A stretch of 64,000 nucleotides of DNA from an uncultured Prevotella sp. (GTDB lineage Bacteria > Bacteroidota > Bacteroidia > Bacteroidales > Bacteroidaceae): assembly GCA_900553465.1 (NCBI GenBank), contig USDT01000004.1, positions 1 through 64,000 of the forward strand, in the 5' to 3' direction. Below the pieces are notes generated by a model. It had not been told where the DNA came from. It was given only the letters and a program-made list of their open reading frames with translations, and made no database searches. The translations under genes were made by a program, and so were the position numbers. How positions within the stretch are numbered: position 1 is the stretch's first letter; the number at the start of each line of letters is the position of its first letter. Below, piece by piece: positions 54,778 to 64,000 of the stretch.

Positions 54778-55698
54778 CTAAGATATGGTGTTATTGGTTT
54801 TATTATCTTTAGTCTCCAGTTTTCTTTCTATCATTAGATCAAGCCTTTTAATACACTCACTGATGTCTGCAAGTGCATCTGTTATGTCTTTATGCTTATT
54901 CCTTTTTATATCAGGTGATATTGTAGTATCAATTTCATATTTAGAATTATAATTTCCTTTTATGGAAATGCTCTTCATTGATTTTATTTCGTTATAGAAA
55001 TCTGAATATTCTTTTTTATTAACTGATACCAATCCTATTTTATAATCATGGTTATTTATATTTTCCATTTTGTCTTCGCACAAACTAATGATAATGCTAT
55101 CATTTGGTAATAATAATGAGAAGGATTGACATATATTTTTTAATGCTTCTTTTGTGTCATTATTTGGGGCTTTTTCAATTATGTTTTCATCTATGCAAAA
55201 CTTTATATCCTTTGCTGTATTTTTACCGATATTTACAATTTCAATACGTTGCCCCTTGACAGGTATTTCGTCTTTGACAAAATACATTTCCAACCGTGGT
55301 TTGTTTTCTTCATCCCATTGTCGTATCATTTCATTTAATTGGGCTTTGTTCTGTTGTAATTGTCTTTCGTTTTGCTGCAGTAATTTGTCGTTTTGTTGTA
55401 ATGAGTTGCCGTTCTGTTGTAGTAAGTCATCGTTTTGTTGTAGTAATCTGTCATTTTGCTTTAATGCGTGCCAAGTAATAAATACCATAGCAAAAGATGC
55501 GACAGCACTAATATAAGTTACCCAAAAATTCAACCAATCAGTATCTAATCCTACAAATTCAAAGAATGCAGGCATTTTTATGGTCCAATTCAGTATTATT
55601 GGAATAAGGATAATTACAATAATAAATATCAATACACGACACTTATTTAAGTGTATCTTAATTAATTCTTTCTTTTTTGTTGGTTCCATACCGTTCAT
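54778..55698 (-). CDS. Membrane protein with six exact heptad repeats
   Basis: A 306-residue protein with two N-terminal membrane segments (about 22-40 and 57-76). Residues 81-122 are six consecutive heptads of the form QNxxxLQ, an ideal coiled coil. A soluble alpha/beta domain follows (MYFVKDEIPVKGQRIEIVN) and a charged C-terminal helix. No family recognised. The heptads are encoded by 21-bp repeats at 55333-55458, so copy number could vary by slippage without a frameshift. Confidence 0.65.
   Translation of the reverse strand: MNGMEPTKKKELIKIHLNKCRVLIFIIVIILIPIILNWTIKMPAFFEFVGLDTDWLNFWVTYISAVASFAMVFITWHALKQNDRLLQQNDDLLQQNGNSLQQNDKLLQQNERQLQQNKAQLNEMIRQWDEENKPRLEMYFVKDEIPVKGQRIEIVNIGKNTAKDIKFCIDENIIEKAPNNDTKEALKNICQSFSLLLPNDSIIISLCEDKMENINNHDYKIGLVSVNKKEYSDFYNEIKSMKSISIKGNYNSKYEIDTTISPDIKRNKHKDITDALADISECIKRLDLMIERKLETKDNKTNNTIS
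55333..55458 (-). repeat. Intragenic 21-bp repeats encoding heptads
   Basis: Six 21-bp units in frame within the membrane protein gene, each coding for QNxxxLQ (fully conserved Gln-Asn start). DNA identity between units is high in the first half (CAAAACGAC-like on the coding strand) and lower in the second. Confidence 0.7.
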
Positions 55699-56784
55699 AT
55701 ATTCTATATTTATATTTTCTTACTGTGTTTCCTGCTATTACCAGATAGCAAACCTTTATTTTCATTTATCAGAATTTACGCTTTCTAAATATTTTATCGC
55801 TTTTTCAGATATTTCTTTTTCATATTCTTTGACAATACTCCATACTGAGATTTTGTATTTTAATTAGCCCGTTTTCTTTCGTGTTCTAAAGTTCGATTCA
55901 TATCGGAAAACACGTGTTATATACATGGTCTAGAATTTTTAAAATTTTGATAAGATTTTCGGAGATATTCTTTTTCAGAAAATATCTGCAATCACATTGC
56001 AGTTATTATGCCTAACCGCAAAGTTAGCATTAATTTTGAAATAGAAAGTCATATCATTACGTTTTAATGCAGTATGCCGGTTCGCCGTTGGTTGTGGCAT
56101 GGTAGGCGTTGTGGACGTGTCGGCGCATTTGCCCTGCTGTTTCAATATATGTAAAGCACAGGTGTGCGCATTGCATAAATATGCAAATCCTGAGCTGCTG
56201 TTGTATATTTATTCATTGTCAACTTCGCGAGAGTTAAATATTTTCGAGCAAGAGCATCCTCGGGTGCAAATTCTCGAGTTTTGAGAGGTTTCGTTATCTG
56301 GCTGACAGACAGTGGTTTACGCAGTCTGGTAATTCGATAGTGTGTTCATGGCTTTGCGAAAGAGCCTGTTTCAGGCCCTGATATAGGCTTTATCAGGCCA
56401 TGATATGGTGCATTCCGGGCTCTGATATGGTGCATATCACAGGCTGAAAGAGCCCGTTTTTCAAGGCCGTCTGTTTTTTGTGCAGTTATGAGGAAAAAAG
56501 AGCTGATGCGGAAAAGGCTCTTTGGCTGACCGTGACGGGGTAGCTTTAGGGTCGTCGTTTTCTATTTTGAGAAAAATTTTTGTCAAAATTTTTTACTGTC
56601 GGAAATTGCATAAATATTCATTTCCGTGCGGTTAAGGCTTTTTTGTTTGGAGTGGGGAAGAGGCTCCACTGATGCCGCGCGACACGTTGACTGCGCTTTG
56701 TCGTATGGTGTGACATGGCATGTGGCGCAGTCGCGAGTGTCGCGCGGCAGATGGAGTGGGGCTTGTGGCGCCGCCGGCAGGCGG
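55699..56784. other. Long intergenic region with repeat array C
   Basis: About 1.09 kb without a convincing gene. The minus strand has a TAACTTTG box at 56019-56026 that might serve the heptad-repeat gene. The 22-bp repeat array C lies at 56358-56467. The rest shows no clear structure. A 61-codon frame at 56099 is not supported. Confidence 0.55.
56358..56467. repeat. Degenerate 22-bp tandem repeat array C (five units)
   Basis: Units start at 56358, 56380, 56402, 56424 and 56446, each 22 bp. The first and last start GAAAGAGCC, the middle three GATAT(A/G)G; the units carry AGGCC-, GGGCT- or AGGCT-like ends. Period and unit start are the same as in arrays at 20851 and 28355. Confidence 0.75.
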
Positions 56785-58206
56785 TCACCAGTTGTCAGTT
56801 CTGAACGGAACTACGGGCAGGCCCGATGCGCCGTGCAGATTGCCGGGCATGAAGTCGCGGAAGCAGTAGCGCACTGCCACGGGATGTTCGACGCTCTTCG
56901 ACGATACGGCGATGGACTCGTTGCCCACTATGCGCACCTCGTCGGCGGGATGGAACACTCGGTCGTCGCCTGCCACCTCGAAGCCCGTGATGCCACGGTC
57001 GCGGCTGAAGCCACCCGACACGTGGTCGAACGTAAGAATGGTGGTGCTGCCTTCGGTGCGCATATCCTTGTAGCGCGGTCCCTCGCACGGCAACCACGAG
57101 TGGCCGTAACACCTGTTTAGTGCCGTCAGGGCGAGGCGCATGCCCACCTCACGTTTCTTTTTCGGATGAATCTGTCCGCACTCGTAAGATTCCACAAGGT
57201 CGTTGGTGGATATGCAGGCAGAGTTCGGTATGAGTCCGGCCGAGCGGTGCTGCTGCTCGCGAAGGAACGGGCCGCTGCCGCCGTAGTCCTCGTATGGCGC
57301 TATCTCGACGCTGTAGAACGGTATGTCGCCAAGGCCGAGTTCCTCCCTCCACGACTTCACCATGAGCGCCAGACGGTCGGCGTATGTCTGGTAGCTGCCG
57401 GTGTTCGACTCGCCCTGATACCAGATAATGCCTTTGTATGTGTAGGACGTCACGGGGTGGAACATGGCGTTGTACATAAGCAAGGGGCGCGACCACTCCT
57501 GTTCCTTTTCCACATCCTCGCGCTTGAGACTTATGTCTGGGAAGTCCTCGAGCAGGCTGCGTTTCATCCAGCTCTCCACTCTCGAGCCGCCGTAGGCGCA
57601 CACCACCACGCCCACAGGCACGTCGAGCGCACGGCTCAGCGTCGTGGCGAAGTGGTAGGCCGTGGCACTGAACTCGGCGGCGTTCCGCGGTTCAGACCTC
57701 ATCCACCGTCCGCCGCACGAGTCGGCAGGCTGCCAGCTCTGTGTCTTGGGTACGGTGAAGAGGCGCACGTCGCGGTTCTCGCCTGCCCGGAGTATTGTCT
57801 CGGTGCTGTTCTCCACGGGGCAGTTGTCGAATCCCCGCATCGGCATCTCCATGTTGCTCTGTCCCGACGCGAACCACACCTCGCCCACGAGCACGTCGTC
57901 AATGGTCAGAGGTTCGCCGTCGTCGAGTGTCAGCGTGTGTGGCTTGTGATCGGCCTGCGGGGTGCGTATGGTTACGGTCCAGCGTCCGTCGTTGCCGGCC
58001 TTGCACTTCAGTGTGCGTCTGTCCCACGACGCTTTTATCTTTATCGTTGCACCTTTGCGCGTTGTCGTTCCGCTCAGGCGCACGTCGCTGTTCTGCTGTA
58101 TCACCATGCCCGGCGCTATGAGCGGTGCGGTTTTTATTTTCGCATAGGCTCCGCAGTGCGGCATGATGGCTATGGCCAGCGCAGCCATCAGTGATGTTCT
58201 GTGCAT
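56785..58206 (-). CDS. Secreted sialate O-acetylesterase-like SGNH protein
   Basis: About 473 residues from ATG 58206, with a signal peptide (LMAALAIAIMPHCGAYA). An N-terminal Ig-like part (VIQQNSDVRLSGTTTRKG) is followed by the SASA domain: GQSNMEMPM (nucleophile Ser), YGGSRVESW, IIWYQGESNTG, and GQIHPKKKREVG holding the catalytic His. These enzymes remove O-acetyl groups from sialic acid or other sugars. It lies 11 bp after the GH3 gene in a glycan-degradation operon. Confidence 0.87.
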   Translation of the reverse strand: MHRTSLMAALAIAIMPHCGAYAKIKTAPLIAPGMVIQQNSDVRLSGTTTRKGATIKIKASWDRRTLKCKAGNDGRWTVTIRTPQADHKPHTLTLDDGEPLTIDDVLVGEVWFASGQSNMEMPMRGFDNCPVENSTETILRAGENRDVRLFTVPKTQSWQPADSCGGRWMRSEPRNAAEFSATAYHFATTLSRALDVPVGVVVCAYGGSRVESWMKRSLLEDFPDISLKREDVEKEQEWSRPLLMYNAMFHPVTSYTYKGIIWYQGESNTGSYQTYADRLALMVKSWREELGLGDIPFYSVEIAPYEDYGGSGPFLREQQHRSAGLIPNSACISTNDLVESYECGQIHPKKKREVGMRLALTALNRCYGHSWLPCEGPRYKDMRTEGSTTILTFDHVSGGFSRDRGITGFEVAGDDRVFHPADEVRIVGNESIAVSSKSVEHPVAVRYCFRDFMPGNLHGASGLPVVPFRTDNW

Positions 58207-58217
58207 GATTTCTGGTT

Positions 58218-60548
58218 TTATATGTTGGGCGTGTCCCATGTCTTTGTCTCGTTGCAGTGTATTGTGAGCTTCTGACTGCCGCAGGTCATGACGAAGTCGC
58301 CCTCCTCAAGAGTCCATCGGCCGTCGGCTCCTACAAACGCAAGGTCCGAAGCCTTGATGCTCATCTTCACTGTGCGGCGCTCGCCCGCCTTCAGTTCCAC
58401 CTTGTCAAACTGGCGCAACCGTTTGTTGTCGGGCGACAGACTTGCCACCACGTCCGACGAGTAGAGCAGCACGGGTTCCTTTCCGTCGCGGTTGCCGGTG
58501 TTGGTGATGTCGATGCTGAACGTCAGAGTGTCACCGGCACCGAAGTCGGTCTTGTCGGCACGCAGGTTGTCGTAGGCGAACGTTGTGTAGCTCATGCCTG
58601 CGCCGAAGGGCCACTGCACGTCTATCACGGCGTCGTAGTTGTAGTTGCCGTCCATCTGTCCCATGTTCTCACACGGCTTGTAGTCGTAGGTGGTCAGCGA
58701 GTTCGGATGACTCGGATAGGTGAAAGGCAGCTTGGCCGAGAAGTTGCTGTCGCCTGCTATCAGCGAGGCGAGGGCGTCGCCACCGTAGTTGCCCGGCAGC
58801 ATGATGTCTATCACCGCCTTTGCCAGCGGCACAATGTCGCTGATGATGCGTGGGCGTCCCTCGTTGAGTATGAGCACTACGGGCTTGCCCGTTGCGGCGA
58901 GAGCTTTCACCAGACTGCGCTGTGCGTCGGGCAGCCAGAGGTCGGATATGTTGCCCGGAGTCTCGGCATACGATGTCTCGCCTATGCACGCCACGATTAC
59001 GTCGGCATCGCTTGCGGCGTTCACGGCAGCCTCTATGTCTGTCGTTCCCATCTCGTCTATCTTTCCGCCTTTCTTGTAGCTCACGCCCTCCACGAGCTTC
59101 ACGTTGTCGCTTCCGAAGCGGTTGCACATGGCTTCGTATATGGTGTTGTACTGCGCTGCGCACTCGTCGGCCTTGTCGCCCTGCCATGAGTACGACCATC
59201 CGCCGTTGAGGCAGCGCATGGAATTGGCGTTAGGGCCGGTGAGAAGTATTCTTGTTCCCTCGCGCAGAGGCAGCGTGTTGTCGTCGTTCTTCAGCAGCAC
59301 CTGCGACTCAGTGGCGAATGTGCGTGCCTCGTCGGCCCACTCCTTGCAGCCGAAGTCAGGATAGTTGGCCGGCCGGGTGTCGGGACGATTGAAAAGATTA
59401 AGACGGTATTTCAGTCGGAGTATGCGGCGCACGGCGTCGTCTATGCGGCTCATGCTCACCTTGCCTTCGTTCACGAGCTCCTTCAGGTCGTCGCAGAAAC
59501 TGACGTCATAGGGCACCATTGACATGTCGATGCCGGCGTTTATGGCTATGCGTATGGCGTCCTTCTTAGTGGCGGCTATGTGGTCGCGTACGCACAGATT
59601 GTTGATGTCGGCCCAGTCGGTCACAATCATGCCGTCCCAGTTGAGGCCCTCCTTCAGCCAGTCGGTGAGCAGAGTCTTGTTGGCATGGAACGGAATGCCC
59701 ATGTTGATGGACGAGTTGGGCATGAGCGTAAGTGCTCCGGCACGCGCCGCATGGAGGAAAGGCATGAAATATTTCTCGCGCATATCCCTATCGCCCACGG
59801 CCGACGGAGTGCGGTCGCGGCCTGTCACGGGCACACCGTAGGCCATGAAGTGCTTCATGCAGGCAGCCACGTTCTCAGGTCCTATGTGGTTGGGGTCGTC
59901 GCCCTGGAATCCTTTTACCGCCCGGCTTCCCATCACGGCGTTGACGTAGCAGTCCTCACCGAACGACTCCCATGCGCGTGGCCACACCGGATTGCGCCCG
60001 AGGTCCATCACCGGAGCGTATATCCACGGTATGTCGCATGCGCGCGACTCGTATGCGCTCACCTGCGAAACGCGGTAGGGCATGTCGCGGTTGAAGCTCG
60101 CCGCCTGGTTTATCGGCTGCGGGAAGAGCGTGCCGCCGAGTGTGTAGGTGGTGCCGTGTATCTGGTCGACACCATAAACACACGGTATGCCTATGGCTTC
60201 CATCGACATCTTCTGAATCTCGGCTATCGACTCAGCCCATTTCTCCTTGGTCTGCGCCACGCTGAGCGGAACGTTCAGAATGGAGCCCACCTTGTACTGA
60301 CGGATGATGGTGTCGAGCTTCTCGCGGCTCAGTCTGAAGTCGTTGTGTGAGCTCCAGTCGGTCACCACATCGACCGTTATCTCGCACATCTGACCTATTT
60401 TCTCGTCGAGAGTCATGCCGGCGAGTGTCTGCTCCACCTTGCGTTCTATTTCCTTGTCCTGCGGTATGGCGGGCTTAACGGGCGTCTGCGCCATGACCAC
60501 GGCAGCCATTGCTGAGGTTGCTGTCATAATGATTGTACGTTTATTCAT
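58218..60548 (-). CDS. Secreted GH3 beta-glycosidase
   Basis: About 776 residues from ATG 60548, with a signal peptide ending MAAVVMAQ. The GH3 barrel runs from about 25 to 360 ([16 protein letters not shown]) with the nucleophile aspartate in [10 protein letters not shown]. The alpha/beta sandwich follows ([36 protein letters not shown]), then the fibronectin-III-like C-terminal domain ([20 protein letters not shown]). This layout is of beta-glucosidase/xylosidase type. The start overlaps the upstream esterase gene by 8 bp, so the two are co-translated. Confidence 0.93.
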   Translation of the reverse strand: MNKRTIIMTATSAMAAVVMAQTPVKPAIPQDKEIERKVEQTLAGMTLDEKIGQMCEITVDVVTDWSSHNDFRLSREKLDTIIRQYKVGSILNVPLSVAQTKEKWAESIAEIQKMSMEAIGIPCVYGVDQIHGTTYTLGGTLFPQPINQAASFNRDMPYRVSQVSAYESRACDIPWIYAPVMDLGRNPVWPRAWESFGEDCYVNAVMGSRAVKGFQGDDPNHIGPENVAACMKHFMAYGVPVTGRDRTPSAVGDRDMREKYFMPFLHAARAGALTLMPNSSINMGIPFHANKTLLTDWLKEGLNWDGMIVTDWADINNLCVRDHIAATKKDAIRIAINAGIDMSMVPYDVSFCDDLKELVNEGKVSMSRIDDAVRRILRLKYRLNLFNRPDTRPANYPDFGCKEWADEARTFATESQVLLKNDDNTLPLREGTRILLTGPNANSMRCLNGGWSYSWQGDKADECAAQYNTIYEAMCNRFGSDNVKLVEGVSYKKGGKIDEMGTTDIEAAVNAASDADVIVACIGETSYAETPGNISDLWLPDAQRSLVKALAATGKPVVLILNEGRPRIISDIVPLAKAVIDIMLPGNYGGDALASLIAGDSNFSAKLPFTYPSHPNSLTTYDYKPCENMGQMDGNYNYDAVIDVQWPFGAGMSYTTFAYDNLRADKTDFGAGDTLTFSIDITNTGNRDGKEPVLLYSSDVVASLSPDNKRLRQFDKVELKAGERRTVKMSIKASDLAFVGADGRWTLEEGDFVMTCGSQKLTIHCNETKTWDTPNI

Positions 60549-61839
60549 ATATTCCGAGTTTATTCCAAAGCCATTCACACCATTCGTCCCATTGTTCCTG
60601 ATACCAGTAATGTCCTGTCTGCAGGTAAGGCTTGAACTCCTTCGGTGCCTTCACCGCATTGTAGGCGGCCTGCATTGAAGTAGGCGGACACACCTCGTCG
60701 TTGTATCCCCAGCTGAACCATCCGGGCACCGTGATGCAGCGCGCGAAGTTCACCACGTCGTAGTGGCGTATGTTCTCAATGGTCTTGTCAGACGGTTTCG
60801 TGTCGTAATAGTAATAATGCGGCCATCCGCCTGCCCTGCCTTTGAGAAACGCCTCGTGGTCGCACAAGGCTGGATGTACGGCTGCATAGCACGTCACGCG
60901 GCTGTCCAGTCCGGCTGCCATTATTGAAAGTGCGCCGCCCTGGCTCGAACCTGTCACTCCGAGAGCCTTGTGGTTGTATTGCGGCAACTGGTCGATGAAG
61001 TCGATGGCACGTACCACGCCGAGCACCACGCGGCGATAGTAGAACGATGTGGGGTTGTCGGTGTTGAAGCGGTAGTACTCGCGCAGTGCGCCGTCAGCAA
61101 GTCGGTCGTACACGTCCTGGCTCATTGTCACCGGTATGCCGTGTATGCCTATCTCCAGAGTTATGGCTCCTTTGGATGCCGTATAGGTGTCGCCCGAGTA
61201 AGGACGCACGCCTGCTCCAGGCACACGCAGCAGGGCCGGATATTGTCCTTCGGCCTTAGGCATGCAGAGTATGCCGTAGATGCGCGAGCCGTATTGCTCA
61301 TTCTGGAAGCTCACCTCATACACGTTCACCTTGTCGGTGCAGCGTTCGGGCAGCAGACGCATGCGGCTGTCGAGCGGAGTCTGGCGCGCCTGACTTATGT
61401 TGCGTTCCCAGTATGCCTTGAAGTCGGCCGGCATCTGCGCCGCCGCTTCTATCTTCTCCGGCGCGAAAGCCACCGTGGCGAGTCCCTCGTATGTGCGTCC
61501 CCCGGAGTGGGCGCGCACCTTGCAGCGATAGTATCCGGGCTTGTCCATGCGTCCGGTCAGCCGGCATGTGCCGTCCTTCAGCCTTACGTTCTCCTTCTTC
61601 ACGTCGGCATACATCACCGGTCCGAGCTCATAGTCGATAACCACGTCGCGCAAGAGGTTCTGTGCTTTGTACACCGACACGGTGAATTCGCATTTCTCTC
61701 CGAGCCCGTAGTTCCAGTCGTCGTGGTCGGGCGACACCATTACCGTGATTTCGTTGCCCTTAATCTGGGCAGCGGTGCGGCATTGCCATGTCATCAGAAA
61801 CAATATGGCAATGACAATAAAAAATCTGTCTCTTATCAT
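60541..61839 (-). CDS. Secreted acetyl-xylan-esterase-like (AXE1) alpha/beta hydrolase
   Basis: A 432-residue protein with a signal peptide ([15 protein letters not shown]). An N-terminal beta-sandwich ([12 protein letters not shown]) precedes an AXE1/cephalosporin-C deacetylase domain with nucleophile Ser in [12 protein letters not shown], Asp in [12 protein letters not shown] and His in [12 protein letters not shown]. Such enzymes release acetyl groups from polysaccharides. It is the first gene of a three-gene operon with GH3 and the SASA-domain protein, consistent with deacetylation before glycosidic cleavage. Confidence 0.9.
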   Translation of the reverse strand: MIRDRFFIVIAILFLMTWQCRTAAQIKGNEITVMVSPDHDDWNYGLGEKCEFTVSVYKAQNLLRDVVIDYELGPVMYADVKKENVRLKDGTCRLTGRMDKPGYYRCKVRAHSGGRTYEGLATVAFAPEKIEAAAQMPADFKAYWERNISQARQTPLDSRMRLLPERCTDKVNVYEVSFQNEQYGSRIYGILCMPKAEGQYPALLRVPGAGVRPYSGDTYTASKGAITLEIGIHGIPVTMSQDVYDRLADGALREYYRFNTDNPTSFYYRRVVLGVVRAIDFIDQLPQYNHKALGVTGSSQGGALSIMAAGLDSRVTCYAAVHPALCDHEAFLKGRAGGWPHYYYYDTKPSDKTIENIRHYDVVNFARCITVPGWFSWGYNDEVCPPTSMQAAYNAVKAPKEFKPYLQTGHYWYQEQWDEWCEWLWNKLGIYE

Positions 61840-62328
61840 TGTGTTTTTGTTTTTAGGTTTATTCTGTATGCAAAGTTAGTCGTAATGCTTTTATATGGAC
61901 TGTATTATTTTTGCAGAATCGCGTACGATTATGCTTATTGGTGTGGTCTTGAGGATGTTCCCGTGTCGTGCTCTGCGGGCAGTCTTTGTTTTCTGTTTGC
62001 GTCGTGACGACAGGCCGGTTGCCGTGGTATGTCAGACCGAATATTGCACAAAACGCCTCAAAATGTGCGGTATTTTCTTTTGAATTGCAATATTTATTAT
62101 TGTTTTGTTGTTAAATTGATATTTTTATCGAATAAATAATGACGGTTTGTTTGTTCTTTACACAAAAACTGACTACCTTTGCATGCAGACCGTCTGAAAA
62201 GCCGTTGAAGGCTTATGTGTCGCATGAGGCGATACGTATGGCGGTGTTTGTTATTTTTATACGGTTAGCGTTCCACCGCATACGGAGATGAACTGTAGTG
62301 CGGATTGGAACTGAAAGGGAGAACAGAG
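61840..62328. other. Divergent intergenic region before ilvD
   Basis: About 490 bp between divergent genes. The ilvD promoter lies at 62150-62181. The 140-nt ilvD leader contains an 18-codon frame at 62215-62268 (ends LLFLYG). A 6-bp GCGGTG/CACCGC pairing spans the leader. The remainder shows no gene. Confidence 0.5.
62150..62181 (+). promoter_or_regulatory. Promoter of ilvD
   Basis: TTTG (62150-62153), a 20-nt spacer and TACCTTTG (62174-62181) match the Bacteroidetes -33/-7 consensus exactly. Transcription would start near 62188, giving a ~140-nt leader before ilvD. Confidence 0.75.
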
Positions 62329-64000
62329 ATGAAACATAAGTTGAGAAGTGCGGTATGTACCGAAGGCCGTCGCATGGCCGGAGCAAGGGCTCTGTGGGTG
62401 GCCACGGGCATGAAGCAGGAACAGTTCGGCAAACCTATAATAGCAGTGGTGAACTCGTTCACGCAGTTTGTGCCGGGACATACGCATCTGCACGAAATCG
62501 GACAGATAGTAAAAAAAGAAATAGAAAGCATGGGGTGCTATGCCGCCGAGTTCAACACGATTGCCATTGACGACGGAATCGCTATGGGACACGACGGCAT
62601 GCTTTATTCACTTCCGTCGCGCGACATCATCGCCGACTCGGTGGAGTATATGGTGAACGCTCATAAGGCCGACGCCATGATATGCATATCCAACTGCGAC
62701 AAGGTGACGCCGGGCATGCTCATGGCTGCCATGAGGCTCAACATACCGACCGTGTTCTGCTCGGGTGGGCCGATGGAGGCCGGACGGTGGCGCGGCGAGA
62801 ATGCCGATCTCATCACGGCAATGGTGAAGGGAGCCGACCCTTCGGTGAGCGATGAGGAGATGCGTCAGATTGAGGGGTGCGCGTGTCCGGGATGCGGAAG
62901 CTGCTCGGGCATGTTCACAGCCAACTCCATGAACTCGCTCACGGAGGCTATCGGACTGTCGCTGCCGGGTAACGGCACGATACTTGCGACGCATGCCAAC
63001 CGTATCAGACTGTTCCGCGATGCGGCACGACAGATAGTAAAGAACGCGCTGGCCTATTATGAGGACGGTGACGAAAGCGTGTTGCCGCGCAACATCGCCA
63101 CGCGCACGGCGTTCCTCAATGCCATGACGCTCGACATAGCCATGGGCGGAAGCACCAACACTGTGCTCCATCTGCTGGCGGTGGCAAACGAGGGTGGCGT
63201 GGACTTCAGCATGAAGGACATCGACCGTCTGAGCCGTAAAGTGCCGTGTCTGTGCAAGCTCGCGCCCAACACACAGAAGTACAGCGTGCAGGAATGTAAC
63301 CGTGCCGGAGGCATACTCGGCATAATGAACGAGCTGAGCAAGGGCGGACTGGTGGACGGAACTGTTAAGCGTGTTGACGGAATGACGCTTGACGAGGCAA
63401 TGGAAAAGTATGACATAACGTGCGAAAATGCCGATCCTGAGGCGTTGCGTATTTACAGCAGTGCGCCCGGACACAGGTTCTCCACTGTCATGGGCAGCCA
63501 GAACTGTGAGTGGGAGACACTCGACACCGACCGCGCCACCGGCTGCATAAGAAGTCTGGAGCACGCCTATACCAAGGACGGCGGACTGGCTGTGCTCTTC
63601 GGCAACATAGCCCAGGACGGTTGTGTGGTGAAGACGGCCGGCGTGGATCCGTCGATATGGAAGTTCAGCGGACCGGCCCGTGTGTTCGACTCGCAGGAGG
63701 AAGCTTGCGACGCCATACTGGGCGGACGTGTGAAAAGCGGCGACTGCGTGGTCATCACCCACGAAGGACCGAAGGGCGGACCGGGCATGCAGGAGATGCT
63801 TTACCCCACGTCGTACATCAAGAGTATGCATCTCGGCAAGGAATGCGCGCTCATTACCGACGGCCGTTTCTCCGGAGGAACGAGCGGACTGAGCATAGGT
63901 CACATATCGCCGGAGGCCGCAGCGGGCGGCAATATCGGCAAGATTGTCGACGGCGACATTATTGATATTGACATCCCGGCACGAACTATAAGTGTCCGTC
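62329..64000 (+). CDS. ilvD: Dihydroxy-acid dehydratase (partial, runs off the window)
   Basis: 557 codons are present; E. coli IlvD has 616, so about 50-60 are missing. It dehydrates 2,3-dihydroxy acids to 2-keto acids in valine, isoleucine and leucine synthesis. It matches the E. coli type closely: [65 protein letters not shown] with the iron-sulfur cysteines, and [20 protein letters not shown]. The start follows GAGAACAGAG. It probably begins an ilv operon, as an exact -33/-7 promoter lies upstream. Confidence 0.97.
   Translation, partial: MKHKLRSAVCTEGRRMAGARALWVATGMKQEQFGKPIIAVVNSFTQFVPGHTHLHEIGQIVKKEIESMGCYAAEFNTIAIDDGIAMGHDGMLYSLPSRDIIADSVEYMVNAHKADAMICISNCDKVTPGMLMAAMRLNIPTVFCSGGPMEAGRWRGENADLITAMVKGADPSVSDEEMRQIEGCACPGCGSCSGMFTANSMNSLTEAIGLSLPGNGTILATHANRIRLFRDAARQIVKNALAYYEDGDESVLPRNIATRTAFLNAMTLDIAMGGSTNTVLHLLAVANEGGVDFSMKDIDRLSRKVPCLCKLAPNTQKYSVQECNRAGGILGIMNELSKGGLVDGTVKRVDGMTLDEAMEKYDITCENADPEALRIYSSAPGHRFSTVMGSQNCEWETLDTDRATGCIRSLEHAYTKDGGLAVLFGNIAQDGCVVKTAGVDPSIWKFSGPARVFDSQEEACDAILGGRVKSGDCVVITHEGPKGGPGMQEMLYPTSYIKSMHLGKECALITDGRFSGGTSGLSIGHISPEAAAGGNIGKIVDGDIIDIDIPARTISVR

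Noticed and set aside
56099-56284. Open frame of 61 codons in the long gap before the SASA gene
   Set aside because: There is no ribosome-site or family pattern; its end is low-complexity.
57166-58194. Plus-strand open frame (342 codons)
   Set aside because: It is antisense to the SASA-domain esterase, with a composition typical of GC-rich shadow frames.
62608-63903. Long minus-strand open frame (431 codons) opposite ilvD
   Set aside because: It is antisense to a strongly conserved ilvD and its protein has no family pattern.
1-64000. tRNA, rRNA and integrase/att sites
   Set aside because: I looked for tRNA-like cloverleaf ends, rRNA segments and tyrosine-recombinase genes and found none.

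Overview
The window looks like a chromosome segment of a Bacteroidales bacterium, most likely Prevotellaceae-like. The evidence is the Bacteroidetes promoter architecture seen several times (TTTG, about 20 nt, TAnnTTTG), T9SS-type C-terminal sorting sequences, GH92/GH97/GH3 secreted glycosidases, an E. coli-type IlvD, and a CusA-type RND pump fused to a TolC-like domain. No rRNA, tRNA or CRISPR array was recognised.

Region 1 (1-27.4 kb, + strand) is a surface polysaccharide (capsule or O-antigen) locus. It has a Wzx-like flippase, a Wzy/ligase-like membrane protein, eleven glycosyltransferases (GT2 x4, GT4 x3, GT8, GT14, GT32, GT61), three intact membrane acyltransferases plus a truncated one, three left-handed beta-helix acetyltransferases, an SGNH-like protein, a pyruvyltransferase-like protein, two SDR sugar enzymes, a nucleotidyltransferase-fold protein, a cupin, and gmd plus fcl for GDP-L-fucose. 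No initiating glycosyl-phosphate transferase or chain-length regulator is visible, so the locus probably starts upstream. The first ~19.7 kb is very AT-rich. The last ~8 kb (19.68-27.4 kb) is much richer in GC, as if a variable cassette abuts a more native part.

Region 2 (27.4-36.0 kb) holds a small hypothetical gene and then a minus-strand operon: CusA-TolC fusion, periplasmic adaptor, LytS-like kinase and LytTR response regulator.

Region 3 (36.1-43.0 kb) is a compact accessory island. It encodes a TerB-like/transmembrane/glycine-zipper protein, a DUF4230-like protein, three small proteins (two with clear membrane segments), a uracil-DNA-glycosylase-like protein and a T9SS-tail fragment. 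A divergent WYL-domain regulator flanks it. Two promoters in this island, that of the WYL gene and that of the 3-TM gene, carry the same operator: GCTTGCC-N11-GGCAAGY, exactly 6 nt before the -7 box. I consider this the best candidate for an undescribed system.

Region 4 (43.5-61.9 kb) holds secreted glycan-degradation genes (GH97, GH92; then on the minus strand an acetyl-xylan-esterase-like protein, GH3 and a sialate-O-acetylesterase-like protein). Between them lie a T9SS-tailed protein with a small peptide gene, a DUF454 protein, two exported hypotheticals, a RhuM/Fic protein and a heptad-repeat membrane protein. The window ends inside ilvD.

Three intergenic regions (20.85, 28.36 and 56.36 kb) carry the same family of degenerate tandem repeats with an almost exact 22-bp period, which no gene explains.
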